Notes: a model not told the origin generated them from the letters alone. A DNA stretch of 64,000 nucleotides from Brachybacterium nesterenkovii (GCF_900163655.1 NZ_FWFG01000101.1:1-64000); one strand, 5' to 3'. Positions 34,433 through 43,300 are shown, counted from the stretch's first letter. A program made the numbers and translations.

Positions 34433-36202
34433 ATGGACCGCAGCACGAGGACCGCTCCCGCGGGGACGCCCGCTATCCCGAGCACGGGCCCCTGGCCGGC
34501 CCCGGCCTCGGGCCGCGAGGTCAAGCGCCACAAGTGGTGGGGCTGGGGCCTGGACGACGTCGCGTTCCGCTGGGACAACAAGCCCGCGTTCCCGCCGTTC
34601 GCCAAGGACAAGATCGGCCTGGACCTCCACGAGCTCGAGCAGCGCCCCGAGCCGGAGCTGTCGGCGTACGAGGTGCCCGCGAGCCGCCTGGGCGAGCAGA
34701 CGCGCGCGCGACTGGTCGAGCTGCTGGGCGAGGACAACGTGCTGGTGGACGACGAGATGCGCGTGGTCCACTCCTTCGGCCGCTCCGTCACCGACCTGTT
34801 CCGGGTGCGCACGGGCGACTTCGAGCGCATCGTCGACGCCGTCGTCTACCCGCGCACTGAGGAGGACGTGCAGGCGATCCTGCGCCTCGTCCTCGACGAG
34901 GACCTGGTGCTGATCCCCTTCGGCGGCGGCTCGTGCATCTCCGGCTCCGTCACCCCGGATGTCGCCGAGCAGCGCCCCGTCGTGACCGTCAACCTGGGGC
35001 GCATGCGCGCGGTGCTGTCGATCGACGAGACCTCCGGGCTGGCCCGCGTCGAGGCCGGCGCCTACGGGCCCGACCTCGAGGACCAGCTCAACGCCGAGGG
35101 CTGGACCCTGGGCCACTTCCCGGACTCGTTCAACTACTCGACGCTCGGCGGCTGGGCCGCGACGCGCTCGACAGGCATGCAGAGCGACAAGTACGGCGAC
35201 ATCGCCGACATCGTCCGCGGCCTGCGCCTGGCCCACCCGCGCGGCGTCCTCGCCGTCACCGCCCTGCCGGGACAGTCCGACGGGCCGAGCATGCGCGAGC
35301 TGGTGCTCGGCTCCGAAGGGCGCCTGGGCGTGATCACCGAGGTCACCGTGCAGGTGCACCGCCTGCCGGCGCAGCGTCAGGTGATCGCCTACATGTTCCC
35401 CGACTGGGAGCACGGCATCCGCGGTATGCACGCGATCGCCCGCGCCACCGACGTGTTCCCCACGTTCACGCGCCTGTCCGACGGCCCCGAGACCGCGTTC
35501 TCGCTGTCGATGGTCAAGGAGCCGACGTCGACCAAGGGCAAGGTGGCCGGGAAGGTGCAGGACGGCCTGTTCGCCTACCTGCGGCGCAAGGGCTGGAACA
35601 CCGACGGGGACATGTGCATCGCCTACGTGTGCTTCGAGGGCTCGAAGGAGTCCGTGTCGCGCCAGGAGAGCACGGTCAGGGGGATCGTCAAGCGCAACGG
35701 CGGCATCTCGCTGGGCGCCGGCCCGGGCGCGATCTACGACCAGAAGAAGTTCGACACCCCGTACCTGCGCGACTTCCTGCTCAGCTACGACGTGTTCGGC
35801 GACGTCTCGGACACCGCGGCCCCGTGGTCGCGCCTGAACGAGATGCACACCGAGGTCATGGCGGCGGGGCAGAAGGCGCTCGACGATATGGGCCTGACGG
35901 GCTTCATGTTCTGCCACATGAGCCACAGCTACCACTCCGGGGCCTGCCTGTACTTCACGTTCGCCTTCCCGTACTCCTCGAAGGAGCGGGCGCTGGCCGA
36001 GTACACGACCCTCAAGCACGCGGTGCAGCAGGCCTTCATCGACCACGGCGGCACGCTGAGCCACCACCACGCGGTGGGCACGGAGCATCAGCCGTGGATC
36101 GAGGACGACATCACGCCCGTCGGGGTCTCGATCCTGCACGACGTGTTCTCCGCGAGCGACCCGGGCCGCAACCTCAACCCGGGCAAGATCATCACGCCCT
36201 GA
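34433..36202 (+). CDS. alkylglycerone-phosphate synthase-like FAD enzyme
   Basis: A 589-residue flavoprotein of the VAO/FAD_binding_4 family with strong AGPS character. Seen are the FAD loop IPFGGGSCISGS (about residue 162), PDSFNYSTLGGWAATRSTGM followed by YGDIADIV, GSEGRLGVITEVTVQVH, and near the C-terminus GTLSHHHAVG, matching the AGPS histidine motif, then a closing DPGRNLNPGKI. AGPS replaces the acyl chain of acyl-DHAP by a fatty alcohol, creating the ether bond. The neighbouring acyl-CoA reductase would supply the alcohol. A different FAD oxidase (D-lactate or glycolate type) is less likely because the GGW.ATR and HHH.VG motifs are specific. Confidence 0.88.
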   Translation: MDRSTRTAPAGTPAIPSTGPWPAPASGREVKRHKWWGWGLDDVAFRWDNKPAFPPFAKDKIGLDLHELEQRPEPELSAYEVPASRLGEQTRARLVELLGEDNVLVDDEMRVVHSFGRSVTDLFRVRTGDFERIVDAVVYPRTEEDVQAILRLVLDEDLVLIPFGGGSCISGSVTPDVAEQRPVVTVNLGRMRAVLSIDETSGLARVEAGAYGPDLEDQLNAEGWTLGHFPDSFNYSTLGGWAATRSTGMQSDKYGDIADIVRGLRLAHPRGVLAVTALPGQSDGPSMRELVLGSEGRLGVITEVTVQVHRLPAQRQVIAYMFPDWEHGIRGMHAIARATDVFPTFTRLSDGPETAFSLSMVKEPTSTKGKVAGKVQDGLFAYLRRKGWNTDGDMCIAYVCFEGSKESVSRQESTVRGIVKRNGGISLGAGPGAIYDQKKFDTPYLRDFLLSYDVFGDVSDTAAPWSRLNEMHTEVMAAGQKALDDMGLTGFMFCHMSHSYHSGACLYFTFAFPYSSKERALAEYTTLKHAVQQAFIDHGGTLSHHHAVGTEHQPWIEDDITPVGVSILHDVFSASDPGRNLNPGKIITP

Positions 36203-36221
36203 CGCGGCGCTCCCGACGCCC

Positions 36222-36262
36222 GCATGACGAAGGCCCCGCCCTGGGCGGGGCCTTCGTCATGC
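36222..36262. terminator. bidirectional terminator between AGPS and MFS genes
   Basis: Perfect 19-nt arms (36222-36240 and 36244-36262, GCATGACGAAGGCCCCGCC) with a 3-nt loop. It separates the convergent lipid and creatinine regions. Confidence 0.85.
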
Positions 36263-36288
36263 GCGAGGGGCCGAGGCCCGAGGTGCGG

Positions 36289-37116
36289 TCAGGCCGACTC
36301 CCTCCGCACGAGCTCGGGGACGCCGATGGCGACGAACGGCATCGGCTCCCCGGCCAGGATCGCCTCGACCGAGGCGGGGGAGTCCTCGAGGCGCGTGCGG
36401 ATGTAGCGGCCGATGAGCCCCATCGGGGCGGCCAGCAGGAACGGCAGGCGCCAGCCCCAGTCGACCATCTGCTGATCGGACAGCGTCGCCGTGAGCAGGG
36501 CGGCGATGAGGGAGCCGAGCAGCAGCCCGGTGGCCGTGGAGGCGGGGACCATCGCGGCGTAGATGCCGCGACGGTGCGGCGGGGCGTACTCGACGAGGAA
36601 GGCGGAGGCGCCGGCGTACTCGCCGGAGGCCGAGAAGCCCTGGACCAGGCGCAGGATGAGCAGGGCGATCGGGGCCAGGATCCCGATCAAGGAGTAGCTG
36701 GGGATGAGGGCGATGAGGAACGTTGCGCCGCTCATGATGAGGATGGACCAGCCCAGCGCCGCGCGGCGCCCGAGGCGGTCGCCGAGGTAGCCCCAGATGA
36801 AGCCGCCGATGGGGCGGACGATGAAGGAGATGGCGAAGATCGCGAAGCTCGAGAGGAGCTGGGTGGCGCGGTCGGCCTCGGGGAAGAAGGCGGCGCCGAT
36901 CGTGGCGGCGAGGTAGCCGTAGGCGGCGTAGTCGAACCATTCGACGAAGTTGCCGATGAAGCTGGCCTGGAGCACCTTGCGGCGTGTGGCGGGGTCGATG
37001 CGATGCGGCATGTGCCGTCCGCTGAGCGTGTCGTAGCCGTCGTCCGACGGCGGCGGCGCTGTGGGGACCCGGCTCGCGGGGGAGGGGCGTGCGGGTCCAG
37101 GGGGCATGGCGCTCAT
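36289..37116 (-). pseudogene. half MHS-family transporter (C-terminal half missing)
   Basis: 275 residues containing only the first six helices of an MHS-type MFS carrier: VLQASFIGNFVEWFDYAAYG, IWGYLGDRLGRRAALG, RLVQGFSASGEYAGASAFLVE and RLPFLLAAPMGLIGRYIRTRLEDSP. A full carrier has about 430 residues; here the frame ends shortly after the central loop with an unrelated tail (EPMPFVAIGVPELVRRESA). The start has a good ribosome site (GAAGGAGG) and an operator copy at 37159-37183, so it was probably once the creatinine or creatine importer of this locus and is now a remnant. A functional half-transporter is possible but unusual. Confidence 0.7.
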
Positions 37117-37158
37117 GGCGCCTCCTTCGGTGTGGGTGCGGCACTGCATCCGGTATGC

Positions 37159-37183
37159 GTTGCGCAGAAGGCAACGACGTTGC
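37159..37183. promoter_or_regulatory. creatinine-regulon motif, copy 1
   Basis: 25 bp: GTTGC, 3 nt, GAAGG, CAAC, 4 nt, TTGC. It lies 43 bp before the transporter start. On the minus strand it contains TTGCCT, which could serve as a -35 box with GGATGC 17 bp on. Confidence 0.7.
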
Positions 37184-37240
37184 ACGAGAGTGCACTCTGA
37201 CGTCTCTGGCGTCAACCCTGCGACCGCGCTCCGGATGCTC

Positions 37241-37269
37241 TTGACGGGCCTCGGGGCTCGTGGTCTCAT
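37241..37269 (+). promoter_or_regulatory. candidate creatinase promoter
   Basis: TTGACG (37241-37246), 17 bp, then TCTCAT (37264-37269). Transcription would begin near 37276, just before operator copy 2. The -10 box is poor, as expected for a regulated promoter. Confidence 0.35.
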
Positions 37270-37279
37270 GGCGCCTAGC

Positions 37280-37304
37280 GTTGCAATGAAGGAAACACGG
37301 TTGC
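37280..37304. promoter_or_regulatory. creatinine-regulon motif, copy 2
   Basis: 25 bp: GTTGC, 3 nt, GAAGG, AAAC, 4 nt, TTGC, located 48 bp before the creatinase ATG and just downstream of the likely transcription start, a position typical for repression. Confidence 0.75.
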
Positions 37305-37352
37305 GTCAGGCGATGATGCCGGACCGCCACGAGCCGGAAGAGGTGCACACCC

Positions 37353-38618
37353 ATGACCGCCCAGAACCCGAACACCGCCCCCGCCACGTCCGTCGCCGAC
37401 CTCGAGCGCCTCAAGGTGCTGCACATCGGCGAGAAGCAGCAGCTGACGTTCTCCGACGCAGAGTTCGAGCGCCGCCTGGCGGGCCTGCGCGAGATCATGG
37501 CGGCGAAGGACCTCGACGCGGTGATCCTCACCAGCTATCAGGGCATCAAGTACTACAGCGACTTCCTGTTCACGTACTTCGGCCGCAGCTACGCCATGGT
37601 CGTCACCGCCGACGACACCTGCACCGTGACCGCCAACATCGATGCCGGCATGCCCTGGCGCACCAGCTACGGCGAGAACATCGTCTACACCGACTGGCAG
37701 CGCGACAACTTCTACTACGCCCTCCAGCAGGTCCTCGCCGAGCGCGGCATCACCAGCCCGAAGCGCCTGGGCATCGAGGACGACACCGTCCCGATGCTGA
37801 TCCGCCAGCGTCTCCAGGACGCCTTCGAGGGCGCGGAGCTGGTGGACGTCTCCCAGGACGCCATGCGCCGGCGCATGATCAAGTCGGCCGAGGAGATCGA
37901 GGTCATCAAGCACAGCGCCCGCATCGGCGACCTCGGCGGCGAGGCCGTCCGCGCGGCGGTCCACGAGGGCGTGCCGGAGTACGAGGTGGCGCTCGCCGGG
38001 ACCCAGGCGATGACCCGTGCGATCGCCAAGACCTTCCCCCACCGCGAGGTGCGCGACACCTGGGTGTGGTTCCAGTCGGGCATCAACACCGACGGCGCCC
38101 ACAACTGGGCCACCACGCGCCAGGTCCAGAAGGGGGACATCCTCTCCCTGAACTGCTTCCCGATGCCCACCGGCTACTACACGGCCCTCGAGCGCACCCT
38201 GTTCTTCGGCGAGCCGGACGAGGAGTCGCTGCGCCTGTGGAACATCAACGTCGAGGTCCACCGGGCGGGCATCGAGCTCATCAAGCCCGGCGCCGTCTGC
38301 AAGGACATCGCCGCCGCCCTCAACGAGATCTACATCGGCTACGGGCTCCTGCCCTACCGCACCTTCGGCTACGGGCATTCCTTCGGCGTGCTGTCCCACT
38401 ACTACGGGCGCGAGGCCGGGCTCGAGCTGCGCGAGGACATCGACACCGTGCTCGAGCCCGGCATGGTGGTCTCGATGGAGCCCATGATCACGATCCCCGA
38501 GGGGCAGCCGGGCGCCGGCGGCTACCGCGAGCACGACATCCTCGTGATCGGGGAGGACGGGGCCGAGGACATCACGATGTTCCCCTTCGGACCCGAGCAC
38601 AACATCATCAGCGCCTGA
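37353..38618 (+). CDS. creatinase (creatine amidinohydrolase)
   Basis: Hydrolyses creatine to sarcosine and urea; 421 residues, the usual length plus a short N-terminal leader. The N-terminal creatinase domain has TSYQGIKYYSDFLFTYFGRSYAMV and ENIVYTDWQRDNF. The C-terminal pita-bread domain has TWVWFQSGINTDGAHNWATT, KGDILSLNCFPMPTGYYTALERTLF, FGYGHSFGVLSHYYGREAG and VSMEPMITIPEG, agreeing closely with Pseudomonas creatinase as I remember it. The metal ligands of M24 aminopeptidases are not conserved, as expected for this hydrolase. It follows a GGAAGAGG ribosome site and stands beside the IclR regulator and creatininase. Confidence 0.94.
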   Translation: MTAQNPNTAPATSVADLERLKVLHIGEKQQLTFSDAEFERRLAGLREIMAAKDLDAVILTSYQGIKYYSDFLFTYFGRSYAMVVTADDTCTVTANIDAGMPWRTSYGENIVYTDWQRDNFYYALQQVLAERGITSPKRLGIEDDTVPMLIRQRLQDAFEGAELVDVSQDAMRRRMIKSAEEIEVIKHSARIGDLGGEAVRAAVHEGVPEYEVALAGTQAMTRAIAKTFPHREVRDTWVWFQSGINTDGAHNWATTRQVQKGDILSLNCFPMPTGYYTALERTLFFGEPDEESLRLWNINVEVHRAGIELIKPGAVCKDIAAALNEIYIGYGLLPYRTFGYGHSFGVLSHYYGREAGLELREDIDTVLEPGMVVSMEPMITIPEGQPGAGGYREHDILVIGEDGAEDITMFPFGPEHNIISA

Positions 38619-38708
38619 GGCGCTGCGGGGGCCGCGGCGGGTGAGGACACGCCCCCGCCGCCGGGCAGCGACCGGTTGCGGACACGCCCCCGCGGCCGGA
38701 TGAGGAGA

Positions 38709-38746
38709 GGCCGCGGACGGAGCGGGATCACCCTCCGTCCGCGGCC
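38709..38746 (+). terminator. terminator after creatinase
   Basis: 14-nt complementary arms (GGCCGCGGACGGAG, 38709-38722, and 38733-38746) with a 10-nt loop. Just upstream GGACACGCCCCCGC occurs twice (about 38645 and 38678). Confidence 0.7.
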
Positions 38747-38841
38747 GCGGCGCGTCGCGGACCCCTGTCGGAGGGCGGCTCTGCATCCCGGGGCGGACGC
38801 GCTCGAGGCGCTCTCCGCACCGCCCCGCAGACCAGGAGGGA

Positions 38842-38847
38842 TAGGGT
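38842..38847 (+). promoter_or_regulatory. -10 element, leaderless start of the IclR gene
   Basis: TAGGGT lies 6 bp before ATG 38854. Confidence 0.5.
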
Positions 38848-38853
38848 CTCGCC

Positions 38854-39648
38854 ATGCCCACCACCGCCACCGCCCGCAGCGCCCAGGACCAGCGCGGCGG
38901 CTCGGTGATCGCCAACGTCTTCGAGGTCCTGCGCTGCTTCACGAGCGACGCCCCCGACCAGGGTGTCACCGAGATCGCGCGCCGCGTCGGCCTCCACAAG
39001 TCCTCCGTCTCCCGGATCCTGTCCACCCTCGAGGCCGAGGGCATCGTCGAGCGCGACGAGCGGACCCGCCGCTACCGCCTGGGGCTCGGACTGATCGGGA
39101 TCGCCGCTCCGCTGCTCGCCTCGCTCGACGTGCGCCGCATCGCGGTGCCCGAGCTCGTGGCCCTGCGCGACCGCACCGGCGAGACCGCGGCGCTGACCGT
39201 CTGGGACGGCCAGGAGTCCGTGTCGGTCGAGCAGGTCGCGAGCAAGCGCAACGTCAAGCAGACCTCGGCGCTGGGCTCCCGCTACGGGACCGGCCTCAGC
39301 GCGAGCGTGCAGGTGTTCTGCGCCCAGGAGGAGGAGTCCCGCGTGCGGGAGCTCCTCGCGCGCGGCGATCTGGGCTTCGACGAGCCGATGGATGCGGAGG
39401 TCTACCTCGAGCGGCTCGAGGAGGTGCGGCGCACCGGCTTCGCCCTGAACGACGGCGAGACCCTGCCCGACGAGGCCGCGGCCGCGGCGCCCGTCCTCGA
39501 CCACCGCGGTCTGTGCGTCGGAGCCCTGCTCCTGGCCGCCCCGCGCTTCCGCGTCTCGCGCGCGCAGCTGGAGGAGCTCGGGATGCAGACCCGCGCGGCC
39601 GCCGACGCCGTCAGCCGGCGCATGGGGGCCGACGTCCCCCGCCGCTGA
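38854..39648 (+). CDS. IclR-family transcriptional regulator
   Basis: 264 residues. The N-terminal winged helix is visible as VIANVFEVLRCFTSDAP, GVTEIARRVGLHKSSVSRILSTLEAEGIVERDERTRRYRLG. The C-terminal IclR effector domain follows (LRDRTGETAALTVWDGQESVSVEQ to PVLDHRGLCVGALLLAAPRF). It lies between creatinase and creatininase, so the likely ligand is creatinine, creatine or sarcosine. The 25-bp motif found before the transporter, creatinase and BCCT genes is the best candidate for its binding site (inference). It is transcribed on its own from a leaderless promoter. Confidence 0.9.
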   Translation: MPTTATARSAQDQRGGSVIANVFEVLRCFTSDAPDQGVTEIARRVGLHKSSVSRILSTLEAEGIVERDERTRRYRLGLGLIGIAAPLLASLDVRRIAVPELVALRDRTGETAALTVWDGQESVSVEQVASKRNVKQTSALGSRYGTGLSASVQVFCAQEEESRVRELLARGDLGFDEPMDAEVYLERLEEVRRTGFALNDGETLPDEAAAAAPVLDHRGLCVGALLLAAPRFRVSRAQLEELGMQTRAAADAVSRRMGADVPRR

Positions 39649-39660
39649 CGGCGTCGCGCC

Positions 39661-40500
39661 TCAGCCCGCGGCCGCCCCTGCCGTCCCGTCGCCGAGCTCG
39701 GAGAGCAGCTCCGCCCCGAGGTCCGCGACGACCTGCTCGTGCAGGAGGCGCCCGCTGTCGGCGCTCGCCCCGATCGGGCTCGACAGGCATCCCGAGGCGG
39801 GAGTGCGCTCAGGGTGGATCGGGAGGCGGTCGAAGCGGCGCAGCTGCGCCGGCCCGTGGCTGGGGGCGCGGTCCATGCGCACCAGGCGCGGATGCAGATG
39901 CAGCATGAGGGAGGTCTCGAGCACGCCGCCGTGCTCCACGTCCCAGCCGCCGAAGCCGTCCGGGAACACCCGCCCGATGGTCTCCTCGCTCACGTAGTCC
40001 CAGTACGACAGGAGCAGGACGGCGGAGGCGTCCCGCGCCTCCGCATCGAGCTCCCGCAGGGCCAGATCGATCCCCTCGTACAGGAACTGCGTGTTCTCGA
40101 AGTGCCCGTTGACCAGCACGATCCGCCGCGCGCCCTGGCGCAGCAGGGAGCGTAGGACATCCTGGGTCTGGCCGATCAGCGCGGCGGCGTCCAGGCTCGT
40201 CGACCCGGTCAGGTGGTCGCCGCCGCCCGAGCGCTGCTGGGACTTGTAACCCCACGAGAAGGCGGGCATCACGAGGCCTCCGACGTGCTCGGCGGCCCCG
40301 CGCGCCATGGCATCGGCCAGCATCGCGTCCGTCCCCAGCGGGAGGTGCGGGCCGTGCTGCTCGGTCGCGCCGACGGGGATCAGCACGGGGGCGCCGGCGG
40401 CGAGGCGCTCGGCGAACGTCACGGCATCGATCTCGGCGGCGACGACGGCGCCCGCGCCCGGCGACGTCGGGGAGGCGGCGGGTCCGGTCCGGTCGGTCAT
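39661..40500 (-). CDS. creatininase (creatinine amidohydrolase)
   Basis: Interconverts creatinine and creatine by opening the ring; 279 residues. Family marks are PVGATEQHGPHLPLGTD (metal ligands Glu and His), FSWGYKSQQRSGGGDHLTGSTSLD, LVNGHFENTQFLYEGIDLALREL, LSYWDYV and FGGWDVEHGGVLETSLML. These residues distinguish true creatininase from the broader creatininase-like deformylases. The ATG overlaps the stop of the BCCT transporter gene (ATGA), so uptake and the first catabolic step are cotranscribed. It is convergent with the IclR gene. Confidence 0.94.
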   Translation of the reverse strand: MTDRTGPAASPTSPGAGAVVAAEIDAVTFAERLAAGAPVLIPVGATEQHGPHLPLGTDAMLADAMARGAAEHVGGLVMPAFSWGYKSQQRSGGGDHLTGSTSLDAAALIGQTQDVLRSLLRQGARRIVLVNGHFENTQFLYEGIDLALRELDAEARDASAVLLLSYWDYVSEETIGRVFPDGFGGWDVEHGGVLETSLMLHLHPRLVRMDRAPSHGPAQLRRFDRLPIHPERTPASGCLSSPIGASADSGRLLHEQVVADLGAELLSELGDGTAGAAAG

Positions 40501-42268
40501 GACTGCACGCTCCCGTGCTTGAGGGGGATCCCGTCGGCGTCCACGTGCTCGTCCTCCGGCAGCGGGCGGGGATCGTTGATGGTCTTCTCCAGCTTCTTGA
40601 CCTCGCGGTTGCGCTTGCGCAGGCGACTGACGAGGTTGGCGATCATCAGCAGGATCACGAACGTGAAGGGGAAGGCGCCGATGATGGTGCCCGTCTGGAC
40701 GGTGTCCAGTGCCGAGGTCCCGCCCATCGACAGCAGGGAGATCGCGACCGCGCTGATCGAGACCACGAGGACCACGCGGAACCAGGCGCCGGCGCGCTTA
40801 GGGGCGGAGACGAATGAGGCGAGCGCGTAGGTGCCCGAATCGAGGCTCGTCACGTAGTAGGTGGCCACCAGCAGGGTCGCGACGATCATCAGCACGGTCC
40901 CGACGATCGGGATCATGCCGAGCATCGAGAACAGGCCGCTCGAGGTGTCCTCGGCGACGTCCGCGGAGATCGAGCCGGAGCTCGTGGAGTCGTAGTAGAG
41001 GGCGGCGGAGCCGATCACGCCGATCCACACCATGACGATGAGCGAGGGGACGATGCACACGCCCAGGACGAACTCGCGGATCGTGCGGCCGCGCGAGATG
41101 CGGGCGATGAACCCCGACACGAACGGGGAGAACGCGATCACCCAGCACCAGATGAACACGGTCCACCAGCCGCTCCAGGAGTCCTCCCAGGAGGCGATGG
41201 ACCCCTGTGCGAGAGAGGCGTCGGTGAAGAAGCTCATCGGGACGAAGTGCGTGAAGAACGCCCCGAAGGTCTCCGTCATGGTCGAGAGGATGTAGACGAT
41301 CGGGCCGAAGACCAGCACGCCGACGACGAGCACGATCGAGAGGATCGAGTTGGCCTCGCTGATCCTCTTCATGCCCTTGTCGACGCCGAGGAAGGCGCTG
41401 CAGGCCGCGAAGGCGCCGAGGGCGAGCACGACTGAGATCCACAGCACCGGGGAGGCGGAGATCCCCAGCGCCGCGGACAGGCCCGAGCTGAACTGGATCG
41501 CGGCGAAGCCGAACGAGGTGGCCAGGCCCAGGACGGTGGCGATGATCGCGAGCAGCTCGACAACCACGCCCGCGGGCCGCTGCACGGCGCGGGGGAGGAT
41601 GTCGACGGTGGCCTCGCGGAAGGTGAGGGTCTTGCCGAGGTTGTGGTGGGAGTAAGCCAGGCACACGGCGACGATGCAGTACATCGCCCAGGCCGTCAGG
41701 CCCCAGTGGAAGTAGGACCATGCCATGCCCGCCGTGCCGGGGTTGGGGCCTGCGGGGATGACGGGGGCCTCCTCCTTGAGCATGATCGGCTCTGCGACGG
41801 ACCAGAAGATGAGGCCCACTCCCTGCCCGCAGGCGAAGAGCATCGAGTACCAGGCGAAGCTCGAGTACTCCGGTTTCGCCTGGGGGCCTCCCAGGCGGAC
41901 CTTCCCGACCTTGGCGAAGACGAGCCACAGGCACACGCCGGCTGCGGCGATCGAGTAGAGGACGAACAGCCAGGTGAAGTGCCGGGTCACGAGCGTCCGG
42001 GCGCTCGAGATGAGGTCGGCGGCACCACCGGGGTCGAGCACGACGGCGATGATCGCGGCCACGATCAGCAGCGGCGGCGCGGCGGTGATGACGGCGCGGT
42101 CGAGAGGCGGGATGATCCGGCCGCGGAAGCGGGGGAGAGGGACCTCGGCGGTGGCTCCGGCGGGGCCGGTGCCGTTGTCGGCGGCACCGCCGGGGGTGGC
42201 GCCCCGGGTGGGCCCGACGCGGAGTCGGGGGCCGTGGTCGGGGGAGGGGGCGAAGGCTTGCGCGTCAT
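40497..42268 (-). CDS. BCCT-family transporter (probable creatinine/creatine or betaine uptake)
   Basis: A 12-helix betaine/choline/carnitine-type carrier. From the first helix (ITAAPPLLIVAAIIAVVL) to the C-terminal KHGSVQS the match is complete, including FSFAWYSM-like SSFAWYSMLFACGQGVGLIFW, YFHWGLTAWAMYCIV and the signature WCWVIAFSPFVSGFIARISRGRTIREF. The N-terminus is unclear: the transporter frame has no ATG or GTG before helix 1 and stays open to a TTG at 42347, inside operator copy 3, while ATG 42268 (MTRKPSP) is in the neighbouring frame. I place the start at 42268 and suspect a frameshift or sequencing error between 42100 and 42250. Coupling to creatininase suggests creatinine or creatine as substrate. 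Confidence 0.8.
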
Positions 42269-42348
42269 GTCCAGTCCGTTCGTCGTGCGTCGTCGCGCGG
42301 TCGGGGCGGGAACGTCTCCGGTGCGATCGTCGGATACCAGCCTGCAAA

Positions 42349-42373
42349 GTTGCGGTGAAGGCAACACGATTGC
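42349..42373. promoter_or_regulatory. creatinine-regulon motif, copy 3
   Basis: 25 bp: GTTGC, 3 nt, GAAGG, CAAC, 4 nt, TTGC, about 80 bp before the BCCT ATG at 42268. It matches copy 2 in the internal TGAAGG and AACACG as well. Confidence 0.75.
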
Positions 42374-42467
42374 GCTGAAGTGTAGCGAGGGCGCGCGGCT
42401 TTGCCCACCCCCGTCTCGGACGGGGGCGGGTGGGGTGTCGCGGGGTTCCGCGCGGTCCGGCGCGCGC

Positions 42468-43148
42468 CTACAGGGCTGCGCGCAGCGCCCGCTCGAAGTG
42501 GGCCACGTGCTCGGCGGAGGTGGCCTCGGCCCCCTCGGCATCGCCGTCGAGGATCTGCTCGAGCAGGTCCGCGTGCTCGGCGATGTGCGCGGTGAGGTCC
42601 GTCAGGCGGTCGATCGAGACGCACCAGATGCGGGCGGCGATGTCGGCGTACCGCCCCAGGGTCTCGGCGAGGTAGTCGTTGCCGGTGGCGAGGTGGACCA
42701 GGCGGTGGATGCGCATGCCCATGAGCATGAGATCGCGCCGCGATCCCGATCGGGCGAGCGAGTCCGCGGAGAGCTCGGGCACGAGGAGCTCGATCTCGCC
42801 GCGCACGGCCCCGCCCCGCTTCTCGGCGGCGCGCCGCGCGGCGAAAGGCTCGAGCACGGAGCGGACCTCGGAGATCTTCGAGAGCTCGGTGATGTCGATG
42901 GTGGTGGCGAACGTGCCGCGGCGGGGGTAGGAGACGACGAGGTGGTCGCGCTCGAGCTGTTTGAGGGCCTCGCGCAGCGGCGTGCGCCCCAGGCCCAGCT
43001 CCGCCATCAGGTGCGACTCGTGGATCGGCTCGCCGGGGGCGATGTCGAGCAGGATCAGCCGATCGCGCAGCTCCCGGTAGGCGCGGGCGGACAGGGAGGA
43101 GCCGGCGGCGGACCCGGTGGACTCCTCGGGCGGCGCGGGAAGGCGCAT
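42468..43148 (-). CDS. GntR-family (FadR/FCD) transcriptional regulator
   Basis: 226 residues. The GntR winged helix is RAYRELRDRLILLDIAPGEPIHESHLMAELGLGRTPLREALKQLERDHLVVSYPRRGTFA. The all-helical FCD effector domain follows, with the usual metal-site residues (D/H in DLMLMGMRIHRLVHLATGN and HIAEHADLLEQI). A GAGGAG ribosome site precedes ATG 43148. It is divergent from glyA-soxBDAG, and the 16-bp palindrome at 43285-43300 is the typical size and symmetry for such a dimer, so it probably controls sarcosine oxidation in response to sarcosine, glycine or a related acid (inference). Confidence 0.9.
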   Translation of the reverse strand: MRLPAPPEESTGSAAGSSLSARAYRELRDRLILLDIAPGEPIHESHLMAELGLGRTPLREALKQLERDHLVVSYPRRGTFATTIDITELSKISEVRSVLEPFAARRAAEKRGGAVRGEIELLVPELSADSLARSGSRRDLMLMGMRIHRLVHLATGNDYLAETLGRYADIAARIWCVSIDRLTDLTAHIAEHADLLEQILDGDAEGAEATSAEHVAHFERALRAAL

Positions 43149-43284
43149 GGGTCTGCTCCTCGTCTCGGCGGTCAGGCCCTTCCTGGGGAGATCCTCGATC
43201 CGGTGCGCTCGGGGCGCGGCGAGGAGATCCGGAGTCCGGGAACCTGTTGACACTGTTTCCTCGGGCATCCTACCGTGAGCCCCA

Positions 43285-43300
43285 CCTTGATATATCAAGG
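43285..43300. promoter_or_regulatory. GntR-type operator before glyA
   Basis: CCTTGATATATCAAGG is a perfect 16-bp palindrome with an AT core that stands out in this GC-rich sequence. It lies 27 bp before the glyA ATG and opposite the divergent GntR gene. Confidence 0.75.
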
